Source of the DNA: Rhynochetos jubatus
Lineage: Eukaryota > Chordata > Aves > Eurypygiformes > Rhynochetidae
Length of the DNA: 64,000 nucleotides
Direction: 5' to 3'
NCBI GenBank assembly: GCA_027574665.1
Contig: CM050659.1
Location: 15,911,001-15,975,000, forward strand
Shown here: piece by piece, positions 1 to 9,965 of the stretch
How positions within the stretch are numbered: position 1 is the first letter of the stretch
Layout: each line of letters opens with the position of its first letter
Made by a program: the position numbers and the translations under genes
The notes under the pieces: model-generated
Told to the model about the DNA's origin: nothing
Database searches by the model: none
What the model saw: the letters and a program-made list of their open reading frames with translations, nothing else

Positions 1-480
1 AGCTTTGTAACTTCAGTCTGAGCTGCTTGTTTGTGGTGAGACGCCGGTCCCCTGTTCCCTGTGAGCCGCCCTCACTGAAGGTACACACTGTGGCTCCTCT
101 GAGGCTGGGGCGGTTCTGCCCTTGACTTCAGCTGAGCCGTTAATTCACCTCGGGACGGCTCTGGATGGTGTTTTTGCGGGAGGTGAGTGCCTGTTCTGCT
201 TATTCTCTGAGATGTCTGCAAGTGAGCCCACACTGGCAGCAAAACCAGGCAGTTCATCCCCAGCCTTGCTGGGAAGCCCTTCCTGAGCTGCTGGAGCAGC
301 AGGCTGTGCACTGGGAGCAGGCAGCCTCCTCCTGCCACAGTGACATCTGTGATACGTAAGAAAAGCAGACTGCCATCCTGGCCAGAGCGAAAACTTCTGC
401 CCAGAGAAGGGCATGCTGCTCATCTTAACAGTGTTGAGACTGGCTCTGACCTCTCTGCCTTTACTTCCTCTGTTCCTCAG

Positions 481-591
481 GCTCCTGGCCCCTCTCTGGC
501 CCTGATGAGCTGCCAAGAGAGCGAGTACCTGGATGAGCACAGGAAATGCATCCCCTGCAGAAACTGCATGCCCGGGCAGGAGCTTTCCAAG
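481..591 (+). CDS. EDA2R: EDA2R first coding exon (24 nt 5' UTR plus residues 1-29)
   Basis: A pyrimidine-rich acceptor ends in CAG at 478-480 and a donor GTAAAT starts at 592. The ATG at 505 begins MSCQE, which matches the known N-terminus of EDA2R, so it is chosen over the longer open frame running in from upstream. The exon carries the first half of cysteine-rich repeat 1 (Cys 3, 15, 18, 21). Position 481 as the exon start is inferred from the acceptor, which implies at least one further 5' UTR exon upstream. Confidence 0.88.
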
Positions 592-3500
592 GTAAATCGG
601 CTGCTTTGGAAGGTCTGGGAATCATCTGGCACCGAGGGTTTTACAGTGCTAGGGAAATCCTCTGCCAGCCTTCCTTCAGAAGGATAATCTTAAATCCCGG
701 CAGATTGGGAAAAACTGGGACTCAGTGGGAAGGGACAGTGAACAGTTGGTCTCCTATGCAAGGTGAGGGAGAGGCAGTGGAAGCAATGGGTGGGAAGGGA
801 TTTCAGGTTGCTGCTTGGGGTCTCCTCTTTCTTTCTGGTCAGTGGAAATCTCAATGTCCTCCTGGTCCGTAGTGCTGGGTGCAACCGCGTTGCCTGGCCG
901 GGCTGCGTGCTGGATGGCCCAGCCTCGACGGTAGGACTGGTGCTTCCCGCCCAGGAGCCCTGTAGGGTCCCCCATCAGCAGTGCCTCCTGGGGAGTGTTG
1001 CTACTTGAGCTTTCCTCCCCTAAACACGGCCAGTGGGCCCCGGCTGAGCAGCAGACAGTTTCCCGCGCATCTCCATTAGAGCTGCTTTGGTGGCATCTGC
1101 TCTCAGCTGGGTTCCAGGGGCCCTTTGCGTGAGCGGTACCCCCTCCACCCTTTGCCCCCAAAGAAGGGATGTTGTTCCTCTTAGGACTGCTTTGGGAGCT
1201 GAAGCAGCTCCTCTCTGCAGCCATGCACCCGACCTTGTGTCTTGCAGGACTGTGGTGATGGCAGCGGGGGGGATGCGCAGTGCGTTGCCTGCCCTCCCAG
1301 GAAGTTTAAAGACAGCTGGGGGCATCATGGCTGCAAGCCTTGCCTGTCCTGCGCCCTCATCAACCGCATCCAGAAGTCCAACTGCACAGCGACCACCAAC
1401 GCGGTGTGTGGGGAGTGCCTGCCGGGGTGAGTGGAGCCGGATCCTGGCTTGAGCGGAGCCGCCGTGGTCGCACCTGGGAGCGTGCAGGGAGGGGATGCAC
1501 AGAGGGGGCTTTATCTGAGGCCACCCAGAACACGGGATGTCAGGGGAACTCTGGTGACCCAGGGCTGGCTCTTTGAGGATGCTGCTAATGATGTGCCAAT
1601 CAGACCCATCCGATGGCTCCCTTGGAGCTCCAGAAAAGGGAACCTGCAGGCTCCCATGAATGAGCAGTGGAAGAAAGCTCCTTCCAGGCTCATGTTGCTC
1701 CTGTGAATGCCAGAGTGGCTAAGCCTTGGAAGATGAGTGGCTGTAGACCACTGCCGTTGGTGGTCCCCAAGGAGGAGGACAGATCGTGCCTCGAGTGATG
1801 GGTTTAAGGAGTTGCTGAAATGGAGGCTGCTGCATGGAACCAGCCTGCGAAATGCCCGAGGCCTCAGACCACGTACTGGCGAGCCAGCGGGACTCGGGAC
1901 GGAGGAACGAGTCGGGACTCTGGTTTGTGAGCCTCTTCCCAGACACATTTGTAGGCTGGGGTGTTTCTGTGGCTTCATGGAGTTACTGATCACTGTTGCC
2001 CCAGCAGACACGGGGCTGGGGAGGGGGCAGTTTGAGTAGTGTCACTCCTTGGCCAAAGGCATGAAAAAGTAGCTGCGGGCACAGCTTCAGCCCGCCATGG
2101 AGCGACCTCCTGCCTTGGGGCATTCCAGCCTGCCGGGGCAGGAGCACGGGTGGGTGACACAAACATCCTGTCTCTCCAGAGCTGGGCTGGTGGGGGCTCA
2201 CCACAGGGCTGTGCATTGCTGAGACCCTCTGCTCTGTCAGCAGGTTTTACCGCAAGGCGCGGATCAGCGGGCAGCTGGACTGGGAATGCATCCCTTGCAC
2301 CAAGCAGACACCCTCCTCGGAGCCTCAGTGTACGTGCTGTCCTACGCTGGTGGGGATCGAGGTGCTTTGGGGCAGAAAGGGTGGTGGAGCGGATTTGTGG
2401 TAACGTGCTAAGTCACTGTGACTGTGTCAGAGGTGTGCACTCACATGTGCACCATGCTTTTGCTGATCCCTGCTCACTGGCCACAGCCCACTCCTCTGGC
2501 CACAGCCCAAGCCACGGCCCCACAGCCCTGCTGCAGGAGCCATGCTCTTTACGCATGGAGAGGGACGGACAGGGAGGGATTGGCCCAAGCCTCGAGGTTA
2601 GGCTCCAATGTTTTGTGTCTGGTGTGTTTGCAGGTCGGTCCAGAACAAACCTGGTGAAGGTAGCCGTCCCAACCGTACCGCCACAGGACACAGCCCTGCT
2701 TGCACTGACCAGCAGTGCCCTGGTCATCATCGTACTGGTGCTTCTGGCACTTTCTATCATCTACTGTAAGCGATTTTGGAAGAGCCAGTGCCAGCGAGGT
2801 GAGTCAATGCCTGCAGTGCTTCTCTTACTTTTCACATGTGCTCCTCTGTTCTTGCAGCATGCAGTGACCCAAACGTTCCTCTGTTCATACAGAATAAACA
2901 CTTTATCCTGCTTTTTACATCTGCAGGACCTCTCTTGTGCTTTGCCTGCTCAGAGGCACAGAGGAGCCTCCCTCCTCCTTAGTACCATAATCAGTAGGAG
3001 GAGAATGCTGTCTCAGAGTCAGAACTGGTGATCCTCTCTTCCAGGGGTTTCTCAGGGGCAGGCTGAGATTGAGTGGCTCTTTGCAGGGCAGGACTGTAGG
3101 ACTGGTTAGGGAAGAGGGCAGTAGGTTTGGTGGCTGGGGTTGGGGCGTGCGGGCATCCAGCAGCATGCCAGGGAGCTGCTGGCTCCTGGCTCTTCGCCGG
3201 CAAACATACCACTCTGCTGAGGACGTGCTGGGGAAGCAAGCCAAGCCTTCGCTCACACTGGTTCTCCTCTATCCTCCTAGTCTTCCTGAGGACTCAGAAC
3301 TTCTCAGGCCAACGAGCAATGTTCCCGACTGCGGCAGCGCCCGGCCGATTCTTGTGTGAGGAGCAGATGTCTGGTCCCTGCTGCCTGGGTGTGAAGAACC
3401 TGAGCCCCTGCTACAGGCAGGCAGAAGGTACCTGCTCCTACTGCCCTCTTCTTTCTCTGTGGGGAGGGAGGGGGGTGCTGGGCTCCAACTTGCATGGTCC

Positions 3501-5773
3501 TAGGACCTACTGAGATGCCCTTAGGCAGGACAGATGAAGCTGGACAGTGTCCGAGTCCCAGCAACATGAAATTTGGGACCTCTCTTAACAAACGCTTGAA
3601 AACTGTGTACCAGAAATGCTCATGTACAGCCCTTGAGGCTTCTGATGCCCCCAGGCCACTCCTGCTCTCCCTGCAATGGGGGGAGGGATTGACCCCACTC
3701 AAATCTTGGCACAAATGCACAGAGGTGGCTTTGCTCAGTGGTGGTGCAAGGGACAGGGGTTTGGCCTCTGGCAGGGTGCTCCCAGCTCTGCCAGTGGGTT
3801 TAGCTTCAGGGCTGGCAGAACCCCAGAAGCGGCCAGGGCACATCCAGGCTTTGCTGAGTTGTGCTGGTTTCTGGTTCCAGGCCCTGTGGAAGCGGTGCAG
3901 TTCATTTCGGATGGGGAAGCCGTGGGTCTTCAGATCCCCTCTCTCCAGCCAGAGGCAGACTTGTCACCGGCGGTCGCAGTTGGCACTGCTTCCAAAGCCC
4001 AGCTGGGCAGGAGCCTCCTGGAAAGCCAACCCCTCATCCGGGCCTCAGGCCGTGGTGACTGCCTGGCTGGGGTCCTGCCGCCCTCCGACCCCAGGCAGGC
4101 CCAGCCAGGCACGGTGGAGGCCCTGGCCCCCCTCTCCTCTTGCGCCTCCGAAATGCAGCACAAGTGGCCACACGCCCCGGTGGAGTGCACTGAGCTGGAC
4201 CTCCAGAAGTTCTCCACCCAGGCAGAGTTTGTGGGCAGTGAGCGGCCAGAGGATACGGCAAGCCGGGTGGCACAGAGGATCCCAGCAGAGAGCGGTGGTG
4301 TGGGGCGGGAGGGGGCCCGGTGCCCGCCTTCCACCTTCCCAAATCCCACTGCCGAAAGCAGGGAGCAGACGGTAAGTTCCTCTGACCTCATTGCTCCTCC
4401 AAACTGCTGCCAGATGTGCAGGGCTTGGGCACAGGATGCTGGGCTCACTGGCGGGTTAGGAACATAGACTGAGGTTCATTAATATCTGGGACTAATTGGT
4501 AATTACAAAAAATTTTTTGCCAGGTGTTTAGTGATTCAATGCACCATCAGCCATGGGGATGTGACCTGCTGGGGTGGTTTCAAACACCCAAAAGACCAGA
4601 GTCAATTTATTGAATGTATAAGTCTAACTGATGTGCTCTTGAGTGGTGCCTTGTCCTCCTGCTCTCCAGAAAGCTGACCTGGCTGGGGGGAGCTGGTTCC
4701 TCCTCCCTCTCTGGTGAGCACCTAATGAACCTGGTGACTAACGTCACTGAGGCTCAGAAAATGTCTGGCAGAGAGATGCATTTAACAGCTTAGCTTCAGG
4801 TGACCGTTTATGGAAGCAGTTTGCTGGGAGGCCCTGGAGAATCCCGAGGAGGTTGTTGGCTCCGTGGGATGGTAGTGCTGGAAGGAGAAGCACTGATCCT
4901 CTCAGCCTCTGATAGTCCTGGGAGCGGTGACAGGTGTTGCTGTTCTCATCAGACCGCCACCAATCTTGGTGTCTTTGTCTTGCCAGGTGGATGATGCCCA
5001 GAGCCTCGTGACTCAGATCAGCAGCACGGCGAAGGGTAAGTGTCTTTCCAGCCTCCTCGTTGTTCTCCAAGTATTGGGGTAGCGGAGAGAGGCAGATTTC
5101 TTGGAAGGGAGCTCCTCCAGAAGCCCACCATGGTTACGTGGAGGTGCCAGTCATCACCAGAACTTACCTGACTTTTGTTGCCTTTAGTGCTAGTTCACAG
5201 GGTAGGTTTTCTGTGATACTGCTTTGAATGGTCTGTGTGTGCATGGCGGATGGACCAGTTTATCATCAATTATCACCAGTTACCAGCCTCCTTGGGACTG
5301 AGCCAGCTCCATGTTGCTGAGCTCTGAAAGTGATGTCAGAGGAGATACCTGCCCTGGCCAGGGTGGCATTTCACCTGCTCAGCAGGGACAGGGGCTGGAG
5401 TCTGGCTGCTCTGTTTATCCTTATCCTAGCCAGATAGGTTGGTGTCTAACCCTGCTTTGCTGTATTTCTGCCCCCAGGTCTCTCGGTAGCAGAGCTGCCC
5501 CTTTCCTTGGTGCAGTCACTTGCCTTCTTGTTGGACCCTTCCTTGAACGGTGCGAAGAACTTCAGCCACGTGGCGCTGGAGCTAGGTGTCGCACCCCAGC
5601 TGCTGGGACGAATATCTGGATTTGAGCAGCTCGTCACTCACTTCGCCTACTCGGGAGACGCGGTCACCATCCCGCTCCTGGCCCAAGCTCTGCAGCGGCT
5701 CCAGCGGTTCGATGCCTTGCTCCTGCTCTGCGACCACTTTGCGCTCAGCCATGCTCAGGGATGCCAGCGCTAG
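505..5773 (+). CDS. EDA2R: EDA2R (XEDAR, TNFRSF27): ectodysplasin-A2 receptor, death-domain form, 8 coding exons
   Basis: Coding exons 505-591, 1248-1426, 2244-2329, 2634-2798, 3281-3427, 3881-4371, 4987-5035 and 5478-5773 join in frame (1,500 nt, 499 residues); every intron is GT..AG. Family role: type III membrane receptor that binds the EDA-A2 ligand and signals through TRAF proteins to NF-kB and JNK. Seen: N-terminus MSCQESEYLDE, close to human EDA2R and without signal peptide; cysteine-rich repeats over residues 3-118, with CGDCLP-like and FYRK signatures at the second/third repeat boundary; membrane helix about 138-161 ending in YCKRF; the EDA2R hallmark ECTELDLQKF at 323-332, overlapping a TRAF6-type PxExxE motif (321-326). 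Odd: human EDA2R is about 297 residues and lacks a death domain, whereas this gene adds two exons encoding a death-domain-like fold (about 408-490). TNFRSF19 (TROY) is the nearest alternative, but the cytoplasmic hallmark decides for EDA2R. Upstream non-coding exons are not resolved. Confidence 0.93.
1248..1426 (+). CDS. EDA2R: EDA2R exon 2: cysteine-rich repeats 1/2
   Basis: Acceptor TTGCAG precedes 1248 and donor GTGAGT follows 1426. It encodes residues 30-88 and two bases of residue 89. It starts with DCGDG and continues through the SWGHHGCKPC and NRIQKSNCTAT segments, the best conserved ectodomain stretch shared by EDA2R and TROY. The donor is placed so that the split glycine codon leads into the FYRK motif of the next exon. 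Confidence 0.93.
2244..2329 (+). CDS. EDA2R: EDA2R exon 3: third cysteine-rich repeat
   Basis: The exon follows acceptor CAG at 2241-2243 and ends before donor GTACGT at 2330. It encodes residues 90-117 (FYRKARISG, then ECIPCTKQTPSSEPQ), matching the EDA2R repeat-3 region, with split codons at both ends (Gly 89 and Cys 118). An upstream AG at 2239-2240 is also possible but would break the reading frame. Confidence 0.92.
2634..2798 (+). CDS. EDA2R: EDA2R exon 4: stalk and transmembrane helix
   Basis: Acceptor TTTGCAG precedes 2634 and donor GTGAGT follows 2798. It encodes Cys 118 to residue 172: a short stalk (NLVKVAVPTVPPQDTA, close to the equivalent EDA2R/TROY segment), an uninterrupted hydrophobic helix about 138-161, and a basic stop-transfer YCKRFWK. 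Confidence 0.93.
3281..3427 (+). CDS. EDA2R: EDA2R exon 5: cysteine-rich juxtamembrane cytoplasmic segment
   Basis: Acceptor CCTCCTAG precedes 3281 and donor GTACCT starts at 3428. The phase-1 ends match exons 4 and 6 exactly, giving residues 173-221. The peptide (GRFLCEEQMSGPCC, then NLSPCYRQAE) does not resemble the human EDA2R juxtamembrane region that I recall. Its clustered cysteines recall the CCEEACSP segment of TROY. Assignment rests on splice signals, phase and position more than on EDA2R identity. Confidence 0.75.
3881..4371 (+). CDS. EDA2R: EDA2R exon 6: long cytoplasmic linker with TRAF-binding motif
   Basis: Acceptor TGGTTCCAG precedes 3881 and donor GTAAGT follows 4371. It encodes residues 222-385. 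Most of it is Ser/Pro/Gly/Gln-rich and probably disordered. The conserved island is around residues 315-335, HKWPHAPVECTELDLQKF, nearly identical to human EDA2R; it contains P321-V-E-C-T-E326, which fits the TRAF6 consensus PxEx-x-acidic. The human protein ends shortly after this region. Confidence 0.93.
4987..5035 (+). CDS. EDA2R: EDA2R exon 7: short lead-in to the death domain
   Basis: A 49-nt exon between acceptor TTGCCAG and donor GTAAGT, encoding VDDAQSLVTQISSTAK and one base of the next codon. It starts in phase 0 and ends in phase 1, matching exons 6 and 8. As far as I know it has no counterpart in human EDA2R. It bridges the linker to the C-terminal death-domain-like module. Confidence 0.8.
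5478..5773 (+). CDS. EDA2R: EDA2R exon 8: death-domain-like C-terminus and stop
   Basis: Acceptor TGCCCCCAG precedes 5478 and the TAG stop is at 5771-5773. It encodes residues 402-499. The pattern LLDPSLNGAKNFSHVALELGV followed by helices LVTHFAY, IPLLAQALQRL and FDALLLLCDHF has the helix spacing and helix-2/3 signature (D/N-F/W-xx-(V/L)-A-xx-L-G) of death domains in TNF receptors, UNC5 and ankyrins. The family call is by eye. Confidence 0.85.
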
Positions 5774-8553
5774 AGAGCACAGGGAAGGGACGGAGGAAGC
5801 ACTGTGTGTACTGGTACGGGAGAGGATATGGTAGCCCTGCGGTCACATAATCTCACTGGTGTGCACACGGGAAGTATGTGGAGATGGTCTCTGCATCGCA
5901 GACCAGAAGGACGCGAGGGGGAGCATCCCTCCTTGGGGAATGCCGGGGGGCTGCAGCCATGCCTCCTCCCAGCCTCCGCCTGGGAGGGTTCATTCAGGCC
6001 CCCCTGGAGACCGTTCTCCTGTGGCTGTGTTGGCTTCCTTGTCTGGCAGTGGAGTGTCAGAGCGAGCCTCATGCTGCCCCTGCTCTTGGCGTGGGGTCTG
6101 TTGGCCACGGGGGTCGGTGTCTGTGGGCAGCCACCCTCCTACAGGCCCATCCATCACCTCCCTCCCATTCCAGCTTTCCTGTTCTTCATCTGGCCCGTGC
6201 TCTGCTTTACTGGGTGCCGGTTGCCACTTTCCCAGTTTACTTTTTGCTTGCTCCTCTCCTCCCTCTGCCAGAGACAGTCCTCGGCAGAGGACCTGGCCGC
6301 GGCTGCTGCGCCAGGCTCCAGCCTTCGGCCTCCCCGTGCCTCCCTGGTGTCTTCCTCTTCGTGTCCTTCTTGTGAAGCGCTGCAGATTTCTTGCAGGACT
6401 CTGACTGCTCCCTGGAATGGGTTGATGTGCATCCTTGTTGCAGCTCAGGGCTGTGGCTGCCGGCCTGGGGAGGGTGCTGGCTCGCTCCCCGGGCTCCTGC
6501 TGCGTGCCCCAGCCCCGCAGATGTCTGCTGACCGCCTGCGCCGAGGCTTTGCAAACCGCCCTGCGGTGACACGGGGCAGCAGAGGCAGGGTGGCCTCACC
6601 ACTGTGCCCCGGGGACCGTGGCACTGTGCCAGCACCAGCAGCAGCTGGATGCTGAGGCCCTGACCCTGTCTGCGTCACAGCAGTGACGTCCCCGTGCCAG
6701 TCACAGCAGAGCCAGCTTGTTTTAGAATAGTCCTTTTATTTTTCCATGCCTAAAAATGGCCTAATTTTCTCATTTCTGGGAGTAGCTGCTAGGGCGGGGA
6801 ACACCCTTCTGCTTTTAATTTCTTCCTGGAGGATTTGTCAGAGCTTGCAACAGTCCTGCCTGCACCGGGCGCCCCTGATTTCGGCTGCTGTGCCCCGGGG
6901 CTGGTGGCTGTTGGCATCCGGGCTGTTCTCCTGACTCTGTCCCCCAGCCTCTGGGGCAGTACATGGGATTTTGCCAGTGGCTTGGGGGCTGCAGCAGGAT
7001 CCGAGCACTGCTCCTGCCCTCTGAGTGCTGCTCCTTCCCACCACGCTGCGCTCTGGCATGTCTGCTGGGGGCGGCTCGGCACATGGGGAGATGCCCTGGT
7101 GCAGCTGGCCCCAGGGCCAATTTAGCAGTGCCCGGCCATGGTGCCATTCCTGCCAAGGCCATGGGCAGAGCAGCTGGTGGCAGTGCTGCGGTGAATGCCG
7201 GTGACCCGCAGCTCCCCACAAACAGGGGTTCAAAGCCGGGTTCCCTTTGGTGGCATCCAGTGTCACCCAGTCCTGGGTGCCTTTCGGTGGCAACCTGTAA
7301 GCATCACCCCGGGCGGGGCTGGGACCCCGGGGCAGCAGTGCTTGGGCCAAGCTGGTGGCACTCGCGCCGGTGCTTTGCTGCATTGATCCTTGGCGCCAGG
7401 GCTGGCCCCGGCAAGCTCTGCTCTCTGCCCATCACCGGGCCCGTGGCCAGGCCGGCGGCGCAGCGGTCGCCAGCAAGCGGCACTGTTACCCTGCCGCCCG
7501 CCTGGGCACCTCCGGCTGCGCCCAGGAGTTTTGCCTTTTATCTGACCACAGTACTTGGAAAAAGCGGACGACCTTCTGGGAAGGCAGCCCTTTCCTCGGA
7601 CCTGCCCCAACATGGGTATTAATAGCTGCTGGTTTTTTTTCTTTTCCCTGTTAAATGCTGTTAAGACTTGAGCACGCCCAGGATGTGGTTAGATAATGGG
7701 AGGCATGGGCAGTTTCAGCTGGATGTCACACTTTCTCTCCCCTGCTTGTTGTTTCTTCCAAAGTCAAGGTCGTTTTATTGCTCTTTGCTCCGCAAGACCC
7801 AGAAGCGTTAGACCTTGTGCCCGTCCTAGGCTGGCTTGGTCAGGCTCTCGTTACATGCTTGGTGTGTTACGGAGCTGTCAGGAAAAGCGTTGCTAAAGCG
7901 AGCGCAGCCTGGGGTCAGGGTTTTTTTCGTTTGATGTTTATCTGCGGCAGGGAGAGAGCGTTTGGATTAATCACGTTGCAAAATCGAATAAATATTTAAT
8001 CCCTCTGTGGACACACTTAGTCACTTCCAGCGGGAGTTAAGATTAATTCACCCACAGCGTCTGAGTAAGAGCATTAGTGCAGCTCATCTCGCCGGCTCTG
8101 GCTTTGAAGTTGGAACCGGTCTGGGCGGCTTGTCCCTGCGTGTGTCCCTGTGTACGTGTGTCACTGGTGCCACCAGTGGGTGGTCCATCGGGGTGCCCAG
8201 AGCCGCGGCAGCCAGGCAGGATGGCAGAGCCGCCCTCCTGTCCCACGGCAGCGTCGGGAGCGAGGGATGGGCAGGAACGGCTGTTAAATTAAAACCAGCG
8301 AGTAACGAGGACGTTGTCACATGTGTGTGCTGGAGGGCCTTGCATTTGTCCCTCCTCTGCATGCTGAGCAGTTCTGGTGTGCCACGGAGTGGGCTCCGGA
8401 CCCACTGGATGGATTATCTTTTTAATTTTTTTTTCCTCATTTAAAGAAATAAACCCCCTTCCCTTCATAGTTTTTAAGGTAGACTATTATTTTTCAGCTG
8501 TTTAATCTCCGAGCAATATTATTCATGGTCAAACCTCGAGGCTGAGGAGGTGG

Positions 8554-8632
8554 TGCATAGGGTGGCTGCGTGCTGTGCCATATACAACGTGTAGGGTGGC
8601 TGCACGCTGCGCCATACGCGGTGCACAGGGTG
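8554..8632. repeat. Short tandem repeat, about 34-bp unit, 2.3 copies
   Basis: The segment starting TAGGGTGGCTG at 8558 recurs at 8592 with changed third-of-unit bases, and a third partial copy (ACAGGGTGGG) begins near 8625. The copies diverge by several substitutions. Confidence 0.6.
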
Positions 8633-9173
8633 GGTTTGTGCCGCGCTGCAGCTCCTGCCCGGCCGGGTGCTGCCCCTCAAGCCCCAGCAGGGCACACTGC
8701 CTGCGGTGCTGGGCTGGCCGGAGCTGGCAGCACAAGGCTGGGGTGGTTTTAGGTGTGTTTTAACTGTTCTTGGTCCCTCACAGAGCCTCCTATGTGGTCT
8801 CGGTGCAAGTCACCATGGTTGGTGCTCCAGGGAGCATTTTATGATGGGGCTTTTCAACGGTGAAGCCCCCCCCACTCCCACCCAGGGGCTGCTTCCCACT
8901 CTCACTGGTGTCCGTGGTGGGCACCCTCCTTCCAGCTGCAGTGCCAGAATCAGCTGTGTTTACACAGGCCAAAATTTCTACAAGTGGCCTTGAACTCTCC
9001 CCCTGGGGACCCCTTTGGCCGGATTGCTACAAGCCCAGCTGAAGCCCTCAGGAGATGGGGAACCACCAGAGCCTGAAAAATGGGGCATCACGCTGTGGTT
9101 TGGATGTCGGAAACGGCAGCGATCCCTGGGTGGTGGATTTCTTTAGCTGGGAACCAATGGACTTGATACTTGA

Positions 9174-9193
9174 TTTTTTTTTTTTTTTTTTTT
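9174..9193. repeat. Poly(T) tract
   Basis: An uninterrupted run of about 20 T in a T-rich context. It may be simple sequence or the tail of an old reverse-strand retroposed copy; no recognisable body was seen beside it. Confidence 0.7.
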
Positions 9194-9965
9194 GCTTTTT
9201 AATAGTATTTTCAGCACAATCCAGGGAATGTAAGGGAAGGAAATCCCCGTAGTTCTGGATCTTGCGTTGCGGCGTCAGGAAGCTGTCCGTGCCAAGCTGG
9301 CATGGCTCAGAAAGAGTTGAAAGTAATCAAATAGTTCAGCATCTGTGCAAACTTTAGCCGGGGCTGAACAATGGAAATACTTGTGTGCAGCGGGATTGGT
9401 TTTTTTTACAAGCGATTGTTTTTGACACCACTCTTGTCTGGAAGTCTGAGTTGCATAGGAATTTATATGATAAGTTTAAATCCAGCCCTGTTCTGGAAAG
9501 CTCTTAAGCATAGACTTAAAATAGCCACATACTTAAATCCTCTTATAAAGTGAACAATTAGTGGTGTGTCCGTGGGTGCTTTTCTTGAACAGGGTGCTTA
9601 TCAGAATTGTACCTTTTACAAAAGCAGGCGATACTGAAGAAAACTGTGTTAATGATGTGGGCACACTTCTCAGAAAAGTCTGCAAGTGTTAGGGCGAAAT
9701 GCCCTGTGTGTTATGGATTACTTAGTCATGCAGACTGGTGCTTTTTAAAAAACCAACCACATTTCTGTAGCCATGTTTTACCTAGAGGAATACATGGTAT
9801 TTTTTATGGTGGATGTTATTTTTCTGTAAGGTTACAAATAGGTTATTTATATTTTTGTAAATTCTGTGTCATTACCGTTGTAATTCCACAGTAGAGTTCT
9901 TCCTGTTGATTTTTTTTTTTTGGGGGGTGATGTCTGTATTCAAATAAAGCAGTAGCTGAAGCTCC

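Larger units (their letters stand above)
5774..9965 (+). other. Downstream flank and possible long 3' UTR of EDA2R
   Basis: No recognisable gene follows the stop at 5773 until beyond 10 kb. The first 2.6 kb is GC-rich with many short chance open frames. From about 8.4 kb the sequence becomes T-rich and UTR-like, with AATAAA hexamers at 7987-7992, 8448-8453 and 9943-9948. The last is followed by a G/T-rich stretch near 9988-9998, a plausible cleavage context. That the EDA2R transcript extends this far is inference; an earlier site may be used. Confidence 0.35.

Noticed and set aside
2039-3031. Longest open frame in the EDA2R region (330 codons, + strand)
   Set aside because: It reads through two introns of EDA2R; only the 2634-2798 part is coding, in this frame and with clear splice sites on both sides.
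505-5773. Assignment of the receptor as TNFRSF19 (TROY) instead of EDA2R
   Set aside because: The ectodomain fits both, but the N-terminus (MSCQESEYLDE), the VPPQ stalk and the cytoplasmic ECTELDLQKF motif are specific to EDA2R.
7300-7530. Local CpG-rich patch downstream of EDA2R
   Set aside because: Short and embedded in generally GC-rich DNA, without sharp borders or an associated exon.
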